Source: an uncultured Victivallales bacterium
Lineage (GTDB): Bacteria; Verrucomicrobiota; Lentisphaeria; Victivallales; UBA1829
Length of the DNA stretch: 64,000 nucleotides
NCBI GenBank assembly: GCA_934644965.1
Contig: CAKUDG010000005.1
Location: forward strand, 62,001 to 126,000
Direction of reading: 5' to 3'
Shown here: one piece after another, positions 53,968 to 62,487 of the stretch
How positions within the stretch are numbered: position 1 is the first letter of the stretch
Layout of the letters: each line of letters starts with the position of its first letter
Notes under the pieces: generated by a model
The model's database searches: none
Told to the model about the DNA's origin: nothing
What the model saw: the letters and a program-made list of their open reading frames with translations, nothing else
Position numbers and translations under genes: made by a program

Positions 53968-56286
53968 TTATTTTTTTCCCATGAAGTTTTTGATCAGTGT
54001 TCTGTAAATTCCGGGATTCGCTCCCATGGCCTTGGCATACAGCACATTGGCAGTGGGATGCCTTCCTTTGCGCTCCGCATCGAGAGCAAGAATGAAATAG
54101 AGAAGGGGTTCCTCCGCGGCGGGAACGGTTTCGGCACGCATTCTGAGTTCGTCGTGACCGATTTTTCCCTGCCAGAAATCCAGCAGGGAAGGCACGGTCC
54201 CACCTCCGGGAGAGATGGAGGTCTCATATCTGGAAAGAAGCGTCTTCGCGTTCACTTCCCATGTCCGGTCCCCCTGATACCATGCAATGAAGATCTTCCA
54301 GAAATCGGGGAACTCCTTCGGCGGGGTCGGGATCAGAAACGCGGAGGAAAAATCCTTCATGGACACATAATACAGAATCAGCGCCACGCGTGTTTCAGCG
54401 GAATGGAAGTTCCGCAGCACGTCAGGGTCCGCGGGAGTCCCGAATGCAAGGGAATGATAGATGGAAAAACGCCTGTACTCATCGGTCAGGTCCCGTCTGC
54501 TTCCGGCAGCGGCCCTGCCGAGATCCTTCAGAAGTTCCGAAGAGAGTTCTTCCTGAGAAAACATCTGAGCCAGCGGCAGCACATGCAAAGCCGTCTCTTC
54601 CGGCGGGAAGTTCCGGTTTCTGCAATGATCCCGCAGGGAACGGAGCGCTCCGGATGCGTCCGCTCCCGCACGGATGGCGGCTTCCGTCTTCTTCGTCAGA
54701 GCGTGAAAATGATCGGGACGGGTGAAAAGCATGGAATCCGCCGTTTCCATCACCTTCCGCCAGTCGCGGCGGGACTCGTGCAGTTCCATCAGACGCAGAT
54801 ACGGCTCCTCCGAATCCAGCGTCAGCGCCGATGCCCGTTCCAGATACCGGACCGCATCCTCAGGAGACGCATAAAGCGTGGCTGCAAGCATGTTGGCAGC
54901 ATAGGAACGGGGATTCTCCTCCAGAGCCTGAAGGCAGGCTGTCCGCGCCGTCTCCTGCCGTCCGGTCCGGTTCAGTTCGCGGATGAGCGAACGGTGAAAT
55001 TCCAGATCGTCCGGATACCGGCGAAAAAAACGGCTCAGACGATTCCGGATCACCACCTCATCCGCTTTGGCATTCTTCAGAAGTTTCATGAACGCAGCAG
55101 AATCCTCCTCCTTTTCCCCGGAGGAAGGCGGATGCTGCGTTGACGGGGAAAGAAAAACAGAGTTCTCCCCCTGCTGTTTTTCCTCCCCTCCTCCCGCCGT
55201 TCCGCCGGCGGAAGCGCCGGAGGAGCGTTTCTCTTTCTCTCCTCCGGCAGCGGCTCCGGCAGTGTCTTCCTCCGTATTATTCATGTCCCCTCCTCTGGGG
55301 GGAGGATTTTTCCCATCCTTTCCCGGATCCGGCGGAAGCGCTTTTTCCTCCTCCGCCTTCTTCACCCCGTTCTTCTTCTGTTTCTCAACGGGAGCTCCGC
55401 CCGGACCTCCGGGCGGATCCATTTCATTCATGAGGAGCTGGACATGCTCCTCCACAGGTTTCACAATCCGGTCTCTGACAAGATTTTTTTTGCGGCCCCC
55501 CTTTTCCTCCCCTCCATGCTCTTTTCCCGGCATTCCCTCAAGCACGGAACTCAGAACCCGGGAGGAAAGAAAGAGAGAAAGAAAAATCAGGATCAGACAC
55601 CCAGGAAGCAGAAGTTTCCGGAAACGGAAGGCGGGAAAACGTCCTTTCCCGTCCCCGTTTTCCGCAACGGCGTGTTCCGTTTCCATCATTTTCAGTTTCA
55701 GGAGTGCCTCCTTCTCCAGAAGATCCAGATCGCCCGCAGGGAGAGGAACCTCTGCCGGAGGAAGAGGAGAAGAGGACGGCGGAGAAGATCTGAAGGAGGA
55801 TTCCGCCTCCTCCCCGTACTCAGGTTCAGACTCAGGCACAGTCCTTTGAAGAAAAGGCGGAACAGGCGGCTGTCCGCGGGGCTTCAGATGAATTCCGGAA
55901 CGCCGCTTCGGGCGTTCTCCCTTCAGAACAGACGAATCCGCCTCCCCTCCCGGCGGCTCGGATGGCACTGCCGACCCGGCGGCGGATACTGCCGGTGCGG
56001 TAGATGCAGCCGATGCGGCGGACAGTGCCGACACGGGAGGCGCGGACAAAGCACTTCCCTCCGGCTGAGAAGCGGGAGACTCCGGCGATTCGGCAGACAG
56101 TACCGATGCGGGAGGCGCGGACAAAGCACTTCCCTCCGGCTGAGAAGACGGCGATGGCGGCGGCATTGCCTGAGATGAGTTTTCCTCGCCCCGCCCCGAG
56201 GGATCCGGGCACGTCTTCTTCCCCAGGGAACGCGCCTTCTGTTTCGGGTGGAAGGACACCTTTACTTCGTCATCATGACCGTTCAC
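53968..56286 (-). CDS. TPR-like protein with disordered Ser/Ala/Pro region and a single membrane segment, unknown
   Basis: A 772-residue protein in three parts. Residues 1-200 are low-complexity (Ser, Ala, Pro, Glu) and hold a 25-residue tandem duplication around SQPEGSALSAPP. One membrane segment follows near 225-245 (LLLPGCLILIFLSLFLSS), then another charged region up to about 400, and TPR-like helices to the end (LYASPEDAVRYLERASALTL). It is first of a three-gene operon with the pyrophosphorylase. GTG start at 56286; GAGG lies upstream. A TTGATT-16-TATATT promoter is 77-104 bp upstream. Function unknown. Confidence 0.75.
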   Translation of the reverse strand: MNGHDDEVKVSFHPKQKARSLGKKTCPDPSGRGEENSSQAMPPPSPSSQPEGSALSAPPASVLSAESPESPASQPEGSALSAPPVSALSAASAASTAPAVSAAGSAVPSEPPGGEADSSVLKGERPKRRSGIHLKPRGQPPVPPFLQRTVPESEPEYGEEAESSFRSSPPSSSPLPPAEVPLPAGDLDLLEKEALLKLKMMETEHAVAENGDGKGRFPAFRFRKLLLPGCLILIFLSLFLSSRVLSSVLEGMPGKEHGGEEKGGRKKNLVRDRIVKPVEEHVQLLMNEMDPPGGPGGAPVEKQKKNGVKKAEEEKALPPDPGKDGKNPPPRGGDMNNTEEDTAGAAAGGEKEKRSSGASAGGTAGGGEEKQQGENSVFLSPSTQHPPSSGEKEEDSAAFMKLLKNAKADEVVIRNRLSRFFRRYPDDLEFHRSLIRELNRTGRQETARTACLQALEENPRSYAANMLAATLYASPEDAVRYLERASALTLDSEEPYLRLMELHESRRDWRKVMETADSMLFTRPDHFHALTKKTEAAIRAGADASGALRSLRDHCRNRNFPPEETALHVLPLAQMFSQEELSSELLKDLGRAAAGSRRDLTDEYRRFSIYHSLAFGTPADPDVLRNFHSAETRVALILYYVSMKDFSSAFLIPTPPKEFPDFWKIFIAWYQGDRTWEVNAKTLLSRYETSISPGGGTVPSLLDFWQGKIGHDELRMRAETVPAAEEPLLYFILALDAERKGRHPTANVLYAKAMGANPGIYRTLIKNFMGKK
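56038..56146. repeat. 75-bp in-frame duplication inside the disordered region
   Basis: GCGGACAAAGCACTTCCCTC and its flanks recur exactly 75 bp apart (about 56042 and 56117), giving two copies of a 25-residue unit. Confidence 0.75.
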
Positions 56287-56362
56287 AGGAACCAGACCTC
56301 ACGCCGTATTTCACCGGATGACACAAACAAACATACGAACATACGCAGCCGCATACACAGGA

Positions 56363-56390
56363 AATATACTTGATAAACCCCCGGAATCAA
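56363..56390 (-). promoter_or_regulatory. candidate promoter of the TPR/pyrophosphorylase operon
   Basis: Minus strand: TTGATT at 56390-56385, 16-bp spacer, TATATT at 56368-56363. It is identical in hexamers and spacing to the site at 60850-60877. Confidence 0.6.
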
Positions 56391-56444
56391 TTTTTCCCCC
56401 GCGCTTTTTCCCAAGAAAGCCCTCCTCCGCTCCGTGCGCACGGC

Positions 56445-56473
56445 TTGACAAAACGTTCCGGGCGTGTCATTGT
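56445..56473 (+). promoter_or_regulatory. candidate promoter of cobS
   Basis: Perfect TTGACA at 56445-56450, 17-bp spacer, weak CATTGT at 56468-56473. The leader to the ATG is about 160 bases. No cobalamin riboswitch (B12 box) was recognised in it. Confidence 0.4.
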
Positions 56474-56641
56474 AAAAAGTTCTGTTCCGGCAGTCATTCC
56501 CGTCGGGATCACAAAGGGAGGGAACTTTTTCTCCGCGGATCCAGTCCGACACGGGAAAAGGAAGCCCTCCTCCGCCGACGATCCCGGGAAAACCGGAACA
56601 GTGGAAACAGAAATGAAAAATCAACTGAGGATGACATTGCA

Positions 56642-57577
56642 ATGCTGCGGGGACTCTTCCTGGCTCTTTCCTTCCTGACTCGCATTCCCGCGATTCCCTT
56701 CCGGGAAGCGCCCGACGCGCGGGTCCGGGCCTGGTGTTTTTTCTTTTTTCCTCTGACAGGAGCGTTCATGGGGCTGGCGGCTTCGATTCCGCTGCTGCTG
56801 GTCTGCTTCCTGGCTCCGCAGGAACAGGCGGTAATTCTGTTCTGCGCGGCGGTCTATCCGGCCCTTCTCGAATGGCAGGCGCGCTATCTGCATTTCGACG
56901 GGTTCTGCGACTGCTGCGATGCGTTTGCCGCAGTCGGAGCCACACCGGAAAAACGTCTGGAAATTCTGAAGGATTCCCGCTGCGGCTCCGCCGCACTCGG
57001 CTGCGGGGGATTCCTGATCGCGGCAAAGGTGCTGGGCGTCTACCTGCTCTTCACGCGGACCGTCCTCTTCTCGCAGGACCCGACCTTCTTTCTCTTCGCA
57101 CTCTGCATGATCCCCGCGCTCGGACGTCTTTCCATGCTGATGCTCGCCTCCTCCGGGCCTTATCCGAGGAAAGAAGGAGGCACAGGAGCGTTCATTGTGG
57201 GGCAGATTCCACGGAAAGTTCTTGCATCTGTTTCACTCCTGGTGTTTTTTCTCTGCGGGATCTATCTGGCGCTCTGCCTCCGTTTCGGAACTCTCTTCTC
57301 GTTTCAGTCGTCTGAACTGACGGCGGGGATCTGGAAGGAAGTTGCAGCGGCTCTCACGGAACCGGAGTCCTTCCTGAGGAATCTGTTCTCCCTCGGAATG
57401 GGACTGTATTTTTCGCTGCTGGTCTTTGCGCTGGCGGTGGTGCTGCCGGTGGTGTACTGGCATCGTCAGGCCATGAAACTCCTTGGGGGAATCACGGGAG
57501 ACGTACTCGGAGCGGCGGGGGAAATTTCCGAACTCGCGGCGATTTTCGCATTTCTGCTGATCATAGAACGCTTCTGA
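56642..57577 (+). CDS. cobS: adenosylcobinamide-GDP ribazoletransferase (cobalamin synthase)
   Basis: A 311-residue membrane protein with the CobS motifs FLTRIPAIPFRE, YLHFDGFCDCCDAFAAVG (metal-binding aspartates) and ITGDVLGAAGEISELAAIF. About seven membrane segments. It joins the nucleotide loop to adenosylcobinamide-GDP, the last step of B12 assembly. The frame is open upstream, but the ATG at 56642 with GAGG ten bases before begins the family's conserved sequence. No other cob or cbi gene is nearby. Confidence 0.88.
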   Translation: MLRGLFLALSFLTRIPAIPFREAPDARVRAWCFFFFPLTGAFMGLAASIPLLLVCFLAPQEQAVILFCAAVYPALLEWQARYLHFDGFCDCCDAFAAVGATPEKRLEILKDSRCGSAALGCGGFLIAAKVLGVYLLFTRTVLFSQDPTFFLFALCMIPALGRLSMLMLASSGPYPRKEGGTGAFIVGQIPRKVLASVSLLVFFLCGIYLALCLRFGTLFSFQSSELTAGIWKEVAAALTEPESFLRNLFSLGMGLYFSLLVFALAVVLPVVYWHRQAMKLLGGITGDVLGAAGEISELAAIFAFLLIIERF

Positions 57578-57602
57578 AGAGCAGAAGGAGGAAACGCGTC
57601 AC

Positions 57603-58235
57603 ATGCCGGCAGGGAAAAAGACAAACGCCTCCCGTCACGGGAAAAACGCACGCCCATGGAAATTCGAGGAAGTCCCGCTGGGGCAGATCATCGAATTTGA
57701 AGAGCGCACCTGGACCGGAACCAGCTGTTTCCGGAGAGAACTCATCACCGGAGCCGGCCGTTCCGGACGCGAAGTCTTCGTCACCTTCGGCGGAGAAACC
57801 CTCCCCGCGGACAAACTCCTCGATTCCTCCTACGCGATTCTCCGCGACGGACAGCGTTTCCCATGTGGAGTCCTCCCCCTCAACGACCGTCTCACCGCAC
57901 TCGAAAAATTCAAAATCGCACGATCCTTCGCCAAGATGATCTGTGCTTCCTGGCTCTTCATCCGCGAATTCGAGGATGACAGACTCGACTCCGATACCTG
58001 GATCGAATCCGCTAAACATCACAAGGTCCTTGTCGGAAATACCGGGAGAATCAAGATGGTCTGGAACGTCCACGACGAACAGGAACCCGATTTCTCCGTC
58101 GAAGACATGTGCCGCAACTCCGCAGTCGAAACCGCCTTCCACTACCTTCTCCGCCGTTTCTCTCTGCTCGACAAATATCAGGGAAATGCCGGAAAACGTG
58201 CAGAAGCATTCGACAACGAGGAAATCCTCCTCTAG
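57603..58235 (+). CDS. hypothetical protein following cobS
   Basis: A 210-residue soluble protein. No domain recognised. A basic N-terminus (GKKTNASRHGKNARP) precedes a region with EVPLGQIIEFEERTWTGTS and FKIARSFAKMICASWLF. It starts 25 bp after cobS and has AAGGAGG upstream, so co-transcription is likely. Link to B12 metabolism is only positional. Confidence 0.72.
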   Translation: MPAGKKTNASRHGKNARPWKFEEVPLGQIIEFEERTWTGTSCFRRELITGAGRSGREVFVTFGGETLPADKLLDSSYAILRDGQRFPCGVLPLNDRLTALEKFKIARSFAKMICASWLFIREFEDDRLDSDTWIESAKHHKVLVGNTGRIKMVWNVHDEQEPDFSVEDMCRNSAVETAFHYLLRRFSLLDKYQGNAGKRAEAFDNEEILL

Positions 58236-58485
58236 TCACGGGAAAAAACCTTCCACACACAAAAATCATAAGGGAGAAAAAAACGTCTTCTCCCCTCTCT
58301 TCTCTGCCTCCTCTCTCTCCCCCCCTCCAGGCCAGAAGAGCAAGGAGCTCCATCGGCAACAGCAGCAGAAGAAGCAGCAGCAGAAGAAGAAGAACAGCGG
58401 GAAATGCAACGCAGACTGGAAAAGGAAAAAGGGGCCTTTCAGCATCTTGCAGATACGGCAGCGGACTTCCCGATACGGCGGGGCT

Positions 58486-59046
58486 CTAGTGTTCGGCCCG
58501 TGCCAGAATCTCCAAACAGGTCTTCGGATCGGAAGCAGCCAGAAAGGCGGCCGCGAGACGCCCGTCACTGAACAAACGGCTGATTTCAGAAAGAATCTTC
58601 ACATGCAGAGTCTTGTGCGATTTTCCCACCACAATCATGAAAACGATCCGGACAGGGAGAGAGTCGCAGGAATGATAATCCGTAATTCCATCCGGGCAGA
58701 CCGCCAGCGCCAGACAGGGAGAATCCACAGACGGCAAACGGAAATGAGGCGTCCCCAGTCCGTTTCCGATTCCGGTGCTGATCAGACTTTCCCGATGGAA
58801 AATCCCCCATGCCAGTTCCTCGCGTGAAGAAATTTCCGGCATTTCGGCAAGCCGGTCTATCAAAGTGTTCAACACCTCGGTCTTGTTTTTCTTCCCTTTC
58901 AGGATTACGATCCGCTTTTCATCCAGAAGAGCGCCGAGCTTGAACTCTTTTTTCTCGTTTTCACCAAACATTCCGCACGGTTCCGTTCCGTTTAAAGTTG
59001 TTTCTTCGTTTTCTTCATCCTTCCATCTCCGGACGGATCGGTCCAT
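58486..59046 (-). CDS. PTS EIIA type-2 (PtsN-like) domain protein
   Basis: A 186-residue protein with the fructose/nitrogen EIIA fold: LGALLDEKRIVILKGK, REELAWGIFHRE, and the phospho-acceptor His in GNGLGTPHFRLP. The first 30 residues are polar. Such PtsN-like proteins are regulators rather than sugar porters. Its ATG overlaps the stop of the methyltransferase gene by one base (TGATG). No EIIBC or HPr is nearby. Confidence 0.85.
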   Translation of the reverse strand: MDRSVRRWKDEENEETTLNGTEPCGMFGENEKKEFKLGALLDEKRIVILKGKKNKTEVLNTLIDRLAEMPEISSREELAWGIFHRESLISTGIGNGLGTPHFRLPSVDSPCLALAVCPDGITDYHSCDSLPVRIVFMIVVGKSHKTLHVKILSEISRLFSDGRLAAAFLAASDPKTCLEILARAEH

Positions 59047-59813
59047 CAGGAGCCGACCGTGCGGCGGACGTATTCAAACAGCAGAACCGTCGCCGCCTGT
59101 GCGACATTCAGCGATTCCGCTGTCCCCGGCATCGGGATATTCAGCGCCAGGGAATTTTCCAGTTCCGCAACGCCCGTGGCCTCACAGCCCAGAATGAGAG
59201 CGCTCCTGTCAAAGAGTCCCTCCGCGCGGAACAGGTTTTCCCCGCCCGCCGGAAGGGTCCGGTAAAAACGCGTAATCCCGTGTTGTTCTCTCAGCAGACA
59301 AGCCAGGGCGTCAAGCGGCCCCGTCTCCATTCGCAGCCCCAGGGCAAACTGCGCTCCCGAAGCGGAACGGATCACTTTGTCTGAAAACGGGTCCGCGCAT
59401 CCGTCTGTCAGCCAGACCTCGTGCAGACCGACTGCCCGCGCCGTCCGGAGAATCGTCCCGAGATTTCCCGGATCCCCCACCCGGTCCAGCACCAGAACAA
59501 AGGGATCGGACAGCGGAGCGGTAAGAGAGTTCTTTGCGGGACGCCTCGCCACAATCAGAATTCCCTGCGAATTCACCGTACTGCACAGTCTGGAAAAATC
59601 CCGTTCCGGAAGCACTACCGGTTCCCGGGACGGATGCGTCCCTTCCGGAAGGGACACCCCTTCGCGAAGAACGATCCATTCCACCAGATCCGGACGGAGA
59701 GAAAGAACCTCCAGACCCGAACGCAGCCCGTCGCACAAACAGAATTCGCTTCCTCTGCGTCCATGACGCGTGCCGAGAGCACGTATCAGAGATTCTTCCC
59801 GTTTCCCGAACAT
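59046..59813 (-). CDS. SpoU/TrmH-family RNA 2'-O-methyltransferase
   Basis: A 255-residue protein with the SPOUT motifs: VLDRVGDPGNLGTILRTA, LILGCEATGV and IPMPGTAESLNVAQAATVLL. It methylates rRNA or tRNA ribose with SAM. A GTG start at 59828 is possible; the ATG at 59813 begins where family members begin. The middle gene of the TPR-TrmH-EIIA operon. Confidence 0.9.
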   Translation of the reverse strand: MFGKREESLIRALGTRHGRRGSEFCLCDGLRSGLEVLSLRPDLVEWIVLREGVSLPEGTHPSREPVVLPERDFSRLCSTVNSQGILIVARRPAKNSLTAPLSDPFVLVLDRVGDPGNLGTILRTARAVGLHEVWLTDGCADPFSDKVIRSASGAQFALGLRMETGPLDALACLLREQHGITRFYRTLPAGGENLFRAEGLFDRSALILGCEATGVAELENSLALNIPMPGTAESLNVAQAATVLLFEYVRRTVGS

Positions 59814-59872
59814 CACCACCGGAGCCACCCCCGACGTCTCACACAGCCATCACACACGCCGCGTTTGAAAAT

Positions 59873-60673
59873 TCACTTGCTCTCCGGCAACGTCCCCGCA
59901 GCCCCCGGTACAGACCCGGACCCCGCCGCCGGCAACGCAGAAGAAGTGGATACGGAAGATGCCGGTTTGGTGGCGGAAGCCGGAACAAGCACCGGGGAGG
60001 AGGCGGCGGGCTCTTCCGCAGGAAGTCGATTCAATATCGCCGCAGACTTTTCCGCCCATGTCTGATACACAGGAGACACGTTCTTCCCGGGAACCACTCT
60101 GGAAAGAGCCGCTCGCGCCTTCGGAAGATCGTTCTTCGCCATATAAAGCCTTCCTGCCGCATACGCGGATTCCGCCCTCAGCTCCTCAGAAATCTGAGGA
60201 TTGACGGACAAAGATTCAAACTCCCGGATCGCTTCTTCATTCTTCCCTTGAATTTCAAGAATATATGCACAGTCAACGGAAGCTCTCGAACGCAGAAACG
60301 GATCGGCGTCAGACGAGGCAATGGAACGGAATTCCGCAAGAGCCTTGTCATAATTTTTATCCGCGATGTAGATCCCTGCAAGTCTGGTCCTGGCATTGAC
60401 CGCCCCCGCATGATTCGGATAGGCGGCAATGGCGGCGAGAAGCGCCTCCGCCGTCTTCGCTTCGGAAAACGCCTTCACCGCCGCAGCATCACGGCTGCGG
60501 ATCACGTGCGCACTGATGGAAAATGCCGCGACTCCCAGAATAATCACGGCTCCGATCGCCGCCACCAGCTTCCAGTTCTCTTTCAGCCAGGATTCAAAGG
60601 TATCGAAATCTCCGGAAAGCTCTTCAATCAGAGTTTCCTTGGGGGCGGAGGCCGTCTTGTTTGTCTTTGCCAT
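59873..60673 (-). CDS. membrane-anchored TPR protein, YfgM/TPR_21-like
   Basis: A 266-residue protein with one membrane segment at residues 35-56 (LVAAIGAVIILGVAAFSI), TPR helices in residues 65-220 (ARTRLAGIYIADKNYDKALA, AESAYAAGRLYMAKNDLPKA), and a Ser/Pro/Ala-rich tail. The layout is that of YfgM, an ancillary subunit of the Sec translocon, but the tail differs. It is first of a three-gene operon. The promoter TTGATT-16-TATATT is about 180-200 bp upstream. Confidence 0.8.
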   Translation of the reverse strand: MAKTNKTASAPKETLIEELSGDFDTFESWLKENWKLVAAIGAVIILGVAAFSISAHVIRSRDAAAVKAFSEAKTAEALLAAIAAYPNHAGAVNARTRLAGIYIADKNYDKALAEFRSIASSDADPFLRSRASVDCAYILEIQGKNEEAIREFESLSVNPQISEELRAESAYAAGRLYMAKNDLPKARAALSRVVPGKNVSPVYQTWAEKSAAILNRLPAEEPAASSPVLVPASATKPASSVSTSSALPAAGSGSVPGAAGTLPESK

Positions 60674-60849
60674 TTTTTTCTCCGGCTTTCTTTTCTGAAA
60701 TGGGGAATTTCTATTTTTTTTCTGTCGTTTTTCTTAACTGAACGATGTTTCCATGGATCCGGGTGAAAAACTTCCGTTCCCGTTTTTTCCACGGAATTTC
60801 CGCCGACGGCGCATCCGCGTGCGGATCCGTTGCGGCTGTATCGGGGGGA

Positions 60850-60877
60850 AATATAGCTCTTCTCTTCTGCAAATCAA
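60850..60877 (-). promoter_or_regulatory. candidate promoter of the TPR-TrmH-EIIA operon
   Basis: Minus strand: TTGATT at 60877-60872, 16-bp spacer, TATATT at 60855-60850. The -35 hexamer lies inside an inverted repeat. Confidence 0.6.
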
Positions 60878-60886
60878 CATTTGCAG
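60867..60886. promoter_or_regulatory. inverted repeat over the -35 site, possible operator
   Basis: CTGCAAAT-CAAC-ATTTGCAG, eight bases perfect on each side. Its position over the -35 hexamer suggests a repressor or other protein site. No binding protein is known. Confidence 0.45.
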
Positions 60887-61341
60887 ATACGGAAAAAGCA
60901 TTTTTTACGTTTTGAAGCTCTTCCTTTCCTGAGAAAAATCCCGTACCGGACTGTAAACGGAGAGGATTTCTGCTATATTCTCTACTTCCCGGGAAAACAA
61001 AACGGAAGACTGCCGGAAATCAAAAAGAAGAAAATGAGGGGGAAAAAACGGAGGAAAAAACGGAAATCTCAATTCAATCGGCACAAGTTCTCTGATACGC
61101 GTTTTCTGAGCGGATTCTTCACGGAGGAATAATCCGCCTGTTCCGGCAAGATGCCGGGAAGCATGTCTTCCGGAAAATACTGTAAACTTCTGAAAAAAAA
61201 AATAAAATAAAAAAACATCTGAAGAGGATCCCCTTGGACTCCGGGGAAAAAATCAAGGACAATCATCAGGATAAGATTGATTTTTCCGTAAGTCACGGCC
61301 GCCTCAGATCTGGAAAAAAGGAAAGCCGAGGTTTTGAAAAA

Positions 61342-62043
61342 ATGAGTCTTCGAGAAGAACGTGCAGCCCGCCTGAGAGAGGCGGATCTCTACCCTGTGAT
61401 CACAAGCGGATTCACTGCCGGAAGAAGCGTCCTGGAGGTTCTTGACGCCGTCGGACAGGGCGGCGCAAAAATCGTCCAGCTCCGGGAAAAGGGACTTCCC
61501 GACAGGGATCTCTGCGCTCTCGCTCTCCAGTTCCGGAAACTCTGTGACCGATACGGCATGCTGATGATCATGAACGATCACGTCGACATCGCCGCCTACT
61601 GCCGTGCCGACGGCGTTCATCTCGGGCAAAGCGATCTCCCGACAGAAGCCGCCCGTTTCATCTCTCCGGATCTCCTCATCGGCCGTTCCACCCACTCCAC
61701 CGCACAAGCGCTCGAAGCCGAGGCCGCGGGCGCGGACTATGTCAACCTGGGCCCCCTCTTCCCGACGGGAACCAAACAAACCCCCGTCCGCCCGCTCGGA
61801 ACGGACATCCTCTTCAAGACCGCGCCTCTTCTGCATATTCCTTTCAGCGTCATGGGAGGCATCAAGAAACATCACATCCCTTCCCTTCTGGAGACCGGCG
61901 GCGCCCGCCTGATCGCCATGGTCACCGAAATCACGGAAGCACCCGATATTGAGCAGAGAACGCGGGATCTGCGTTCGCTCTGGATCCGTTCATCCGTTCT
62001 TCCGCCTCCAGCGCCATCATCCCCCTGTCCCTTGTCAGAGTAA
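61342..62043 (+). CDS. thiE: thiamine-phosphate synthase (ThiE)
   Basis: A 233-residue enzyme with the ThiE landmarks: VQLREKGLPDRDL, MNDHVDIAAYCRADGVHLGQ, YVNLGPLFPTGTKQ and FSVMGGIKKHHI. It couples the pyrimidine and thiazole halves of thiamine phosphate. The ATG at 61342 starts next to the family's first helix with GAGG upstream; the longer frame from 61234 is not needed. No other thi gene is nearby. Confidence 0.9.
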   Translation: MSLREERAARLREADLYPVITSGFTAGRSVLEVLDAVGQGGAKIVQLREKGLPDRDLCALALQFRKLCDRYGMLMIMNDHVDIAAYCRADGVHLGQSDLPTEAARFISPDLLIGRSTHSTAQALEAEAAGADYVNLGPLFPTGTKQTPVRPLGTDILFKTAPLLHIPFSVMGGIKKHHIPSLLETGGARLIAMVTEITEAPDIEQRTRDLRSLWIRSSVLPPPAPSSPCPLSE

Positions 62044-62487
62044 GTGCAGAAAAAACAACGATGAAGAGAGAAAAGGAGGAAAATGAAAAACAGGGGGGGA
62101 GAAATCTGCCGTAGAAGCCGGAAAACACCGGATGTAAGAAGAGATGCCGGGAATACAGCAAAGACTCAAAACAAAGAAATTCAGCAGAGGGAGTGAGAAA
62201 AAAAGTCCTTGAACTCGGGAATCCCTGAAAAATCAGGCCCCTGATATTCAGGAATGCTCCGCAGAAGGCCGGGGGGTCTTTTTTTCCCGGTTTCAGCCTG
62301 ATTCCGTACTACTTGCTTTTCTTCTTTTCTTGCTGTGTCAATCGCCCCGTCGCTTAGGCGGAACACCGGTGTGGGGGAGAGGATGGTGATGGGGAAAAAA
62401 GCCGGGCGGGGGATCGGATCCCCGCCGGCGGAGAGGTGCCTCTGCTCCAGCATGGTGGCGATTCCCGGGGCCCATCATGCCGTGTCA
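62044..62487. other. convergent intergenic region between thiE and mazG
   Basis: 444 bp. It holds the mazG terminator on the minus strand and overlapping small hairpins near 62231-62250 (ATCAGG with CCTGAT; CCTGA with TCAGG) that lie shortly before a CTTTTTTT run and may end the thiE transcript. No gene is supported. Confidence 0.5.
62394..62426 (-). terminator. intrinsic terminator of mazG
   Basis: On the minus strand GGCGGGGATC pairs with GATCCCCCGCC (one bulge), followed by CGGCTTTTTT. It lies about 60 bp after the mazG stop. Confidence 0.7.

Larger units (their letters stand above)
56287..56641. other. divergent region between the TPR-like gene and cobS
   Basis: Holds promoters in both directions and an 8-bp tandem AACATACG pair near 56330. 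The region close to cobS is open in one frame but lacks family signature and is not counted as gene. Confidence 0.5.
60674..61341. other. divergent intergenic region between the TPR gene and thiE
   Basis: 668 bp. It has the promoter and inverted repeat upstream of the TPR gene, a TATATT box at 60973-60978 on the plus strand with a weak -35, and a hairpin TTCCGGCA-AGA-TGCCGGGA near 61150. I found no TPP riboswitch for thiE. A lysine-rich open frame at 60881-61132 is not supported. Confidence 0.5.

Noticed and set aside
52570..55143. Very long plus-strand open frame of 857 codons
   Set aside because: It is antisense to the UAP1-like and TPR genes, whose motifs are clear; long antisense frames are common in this G+C-rich DNA.
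58340..58400. CAGCAGAAGAAG-rich stretch after the cobS partner gene that looked like a tandem repeat
   Set aside because: It is an imperfect trinucleotide purine run without fixed unit, most likely low-complexity intergenic DNA.
57943..58827. 294-residue open frame overlapping the gene after cobS and the EIIA gene
   Set aside because: It crosses two well-supported genes in other frames and has low-complexity content.
60881..61132. Lysine-rich 83-residue open frame upstream of thiE
   Set aside because: Its composition mirrors the AT/purine-rich leader, has no recognisable domain and no ribosome site.
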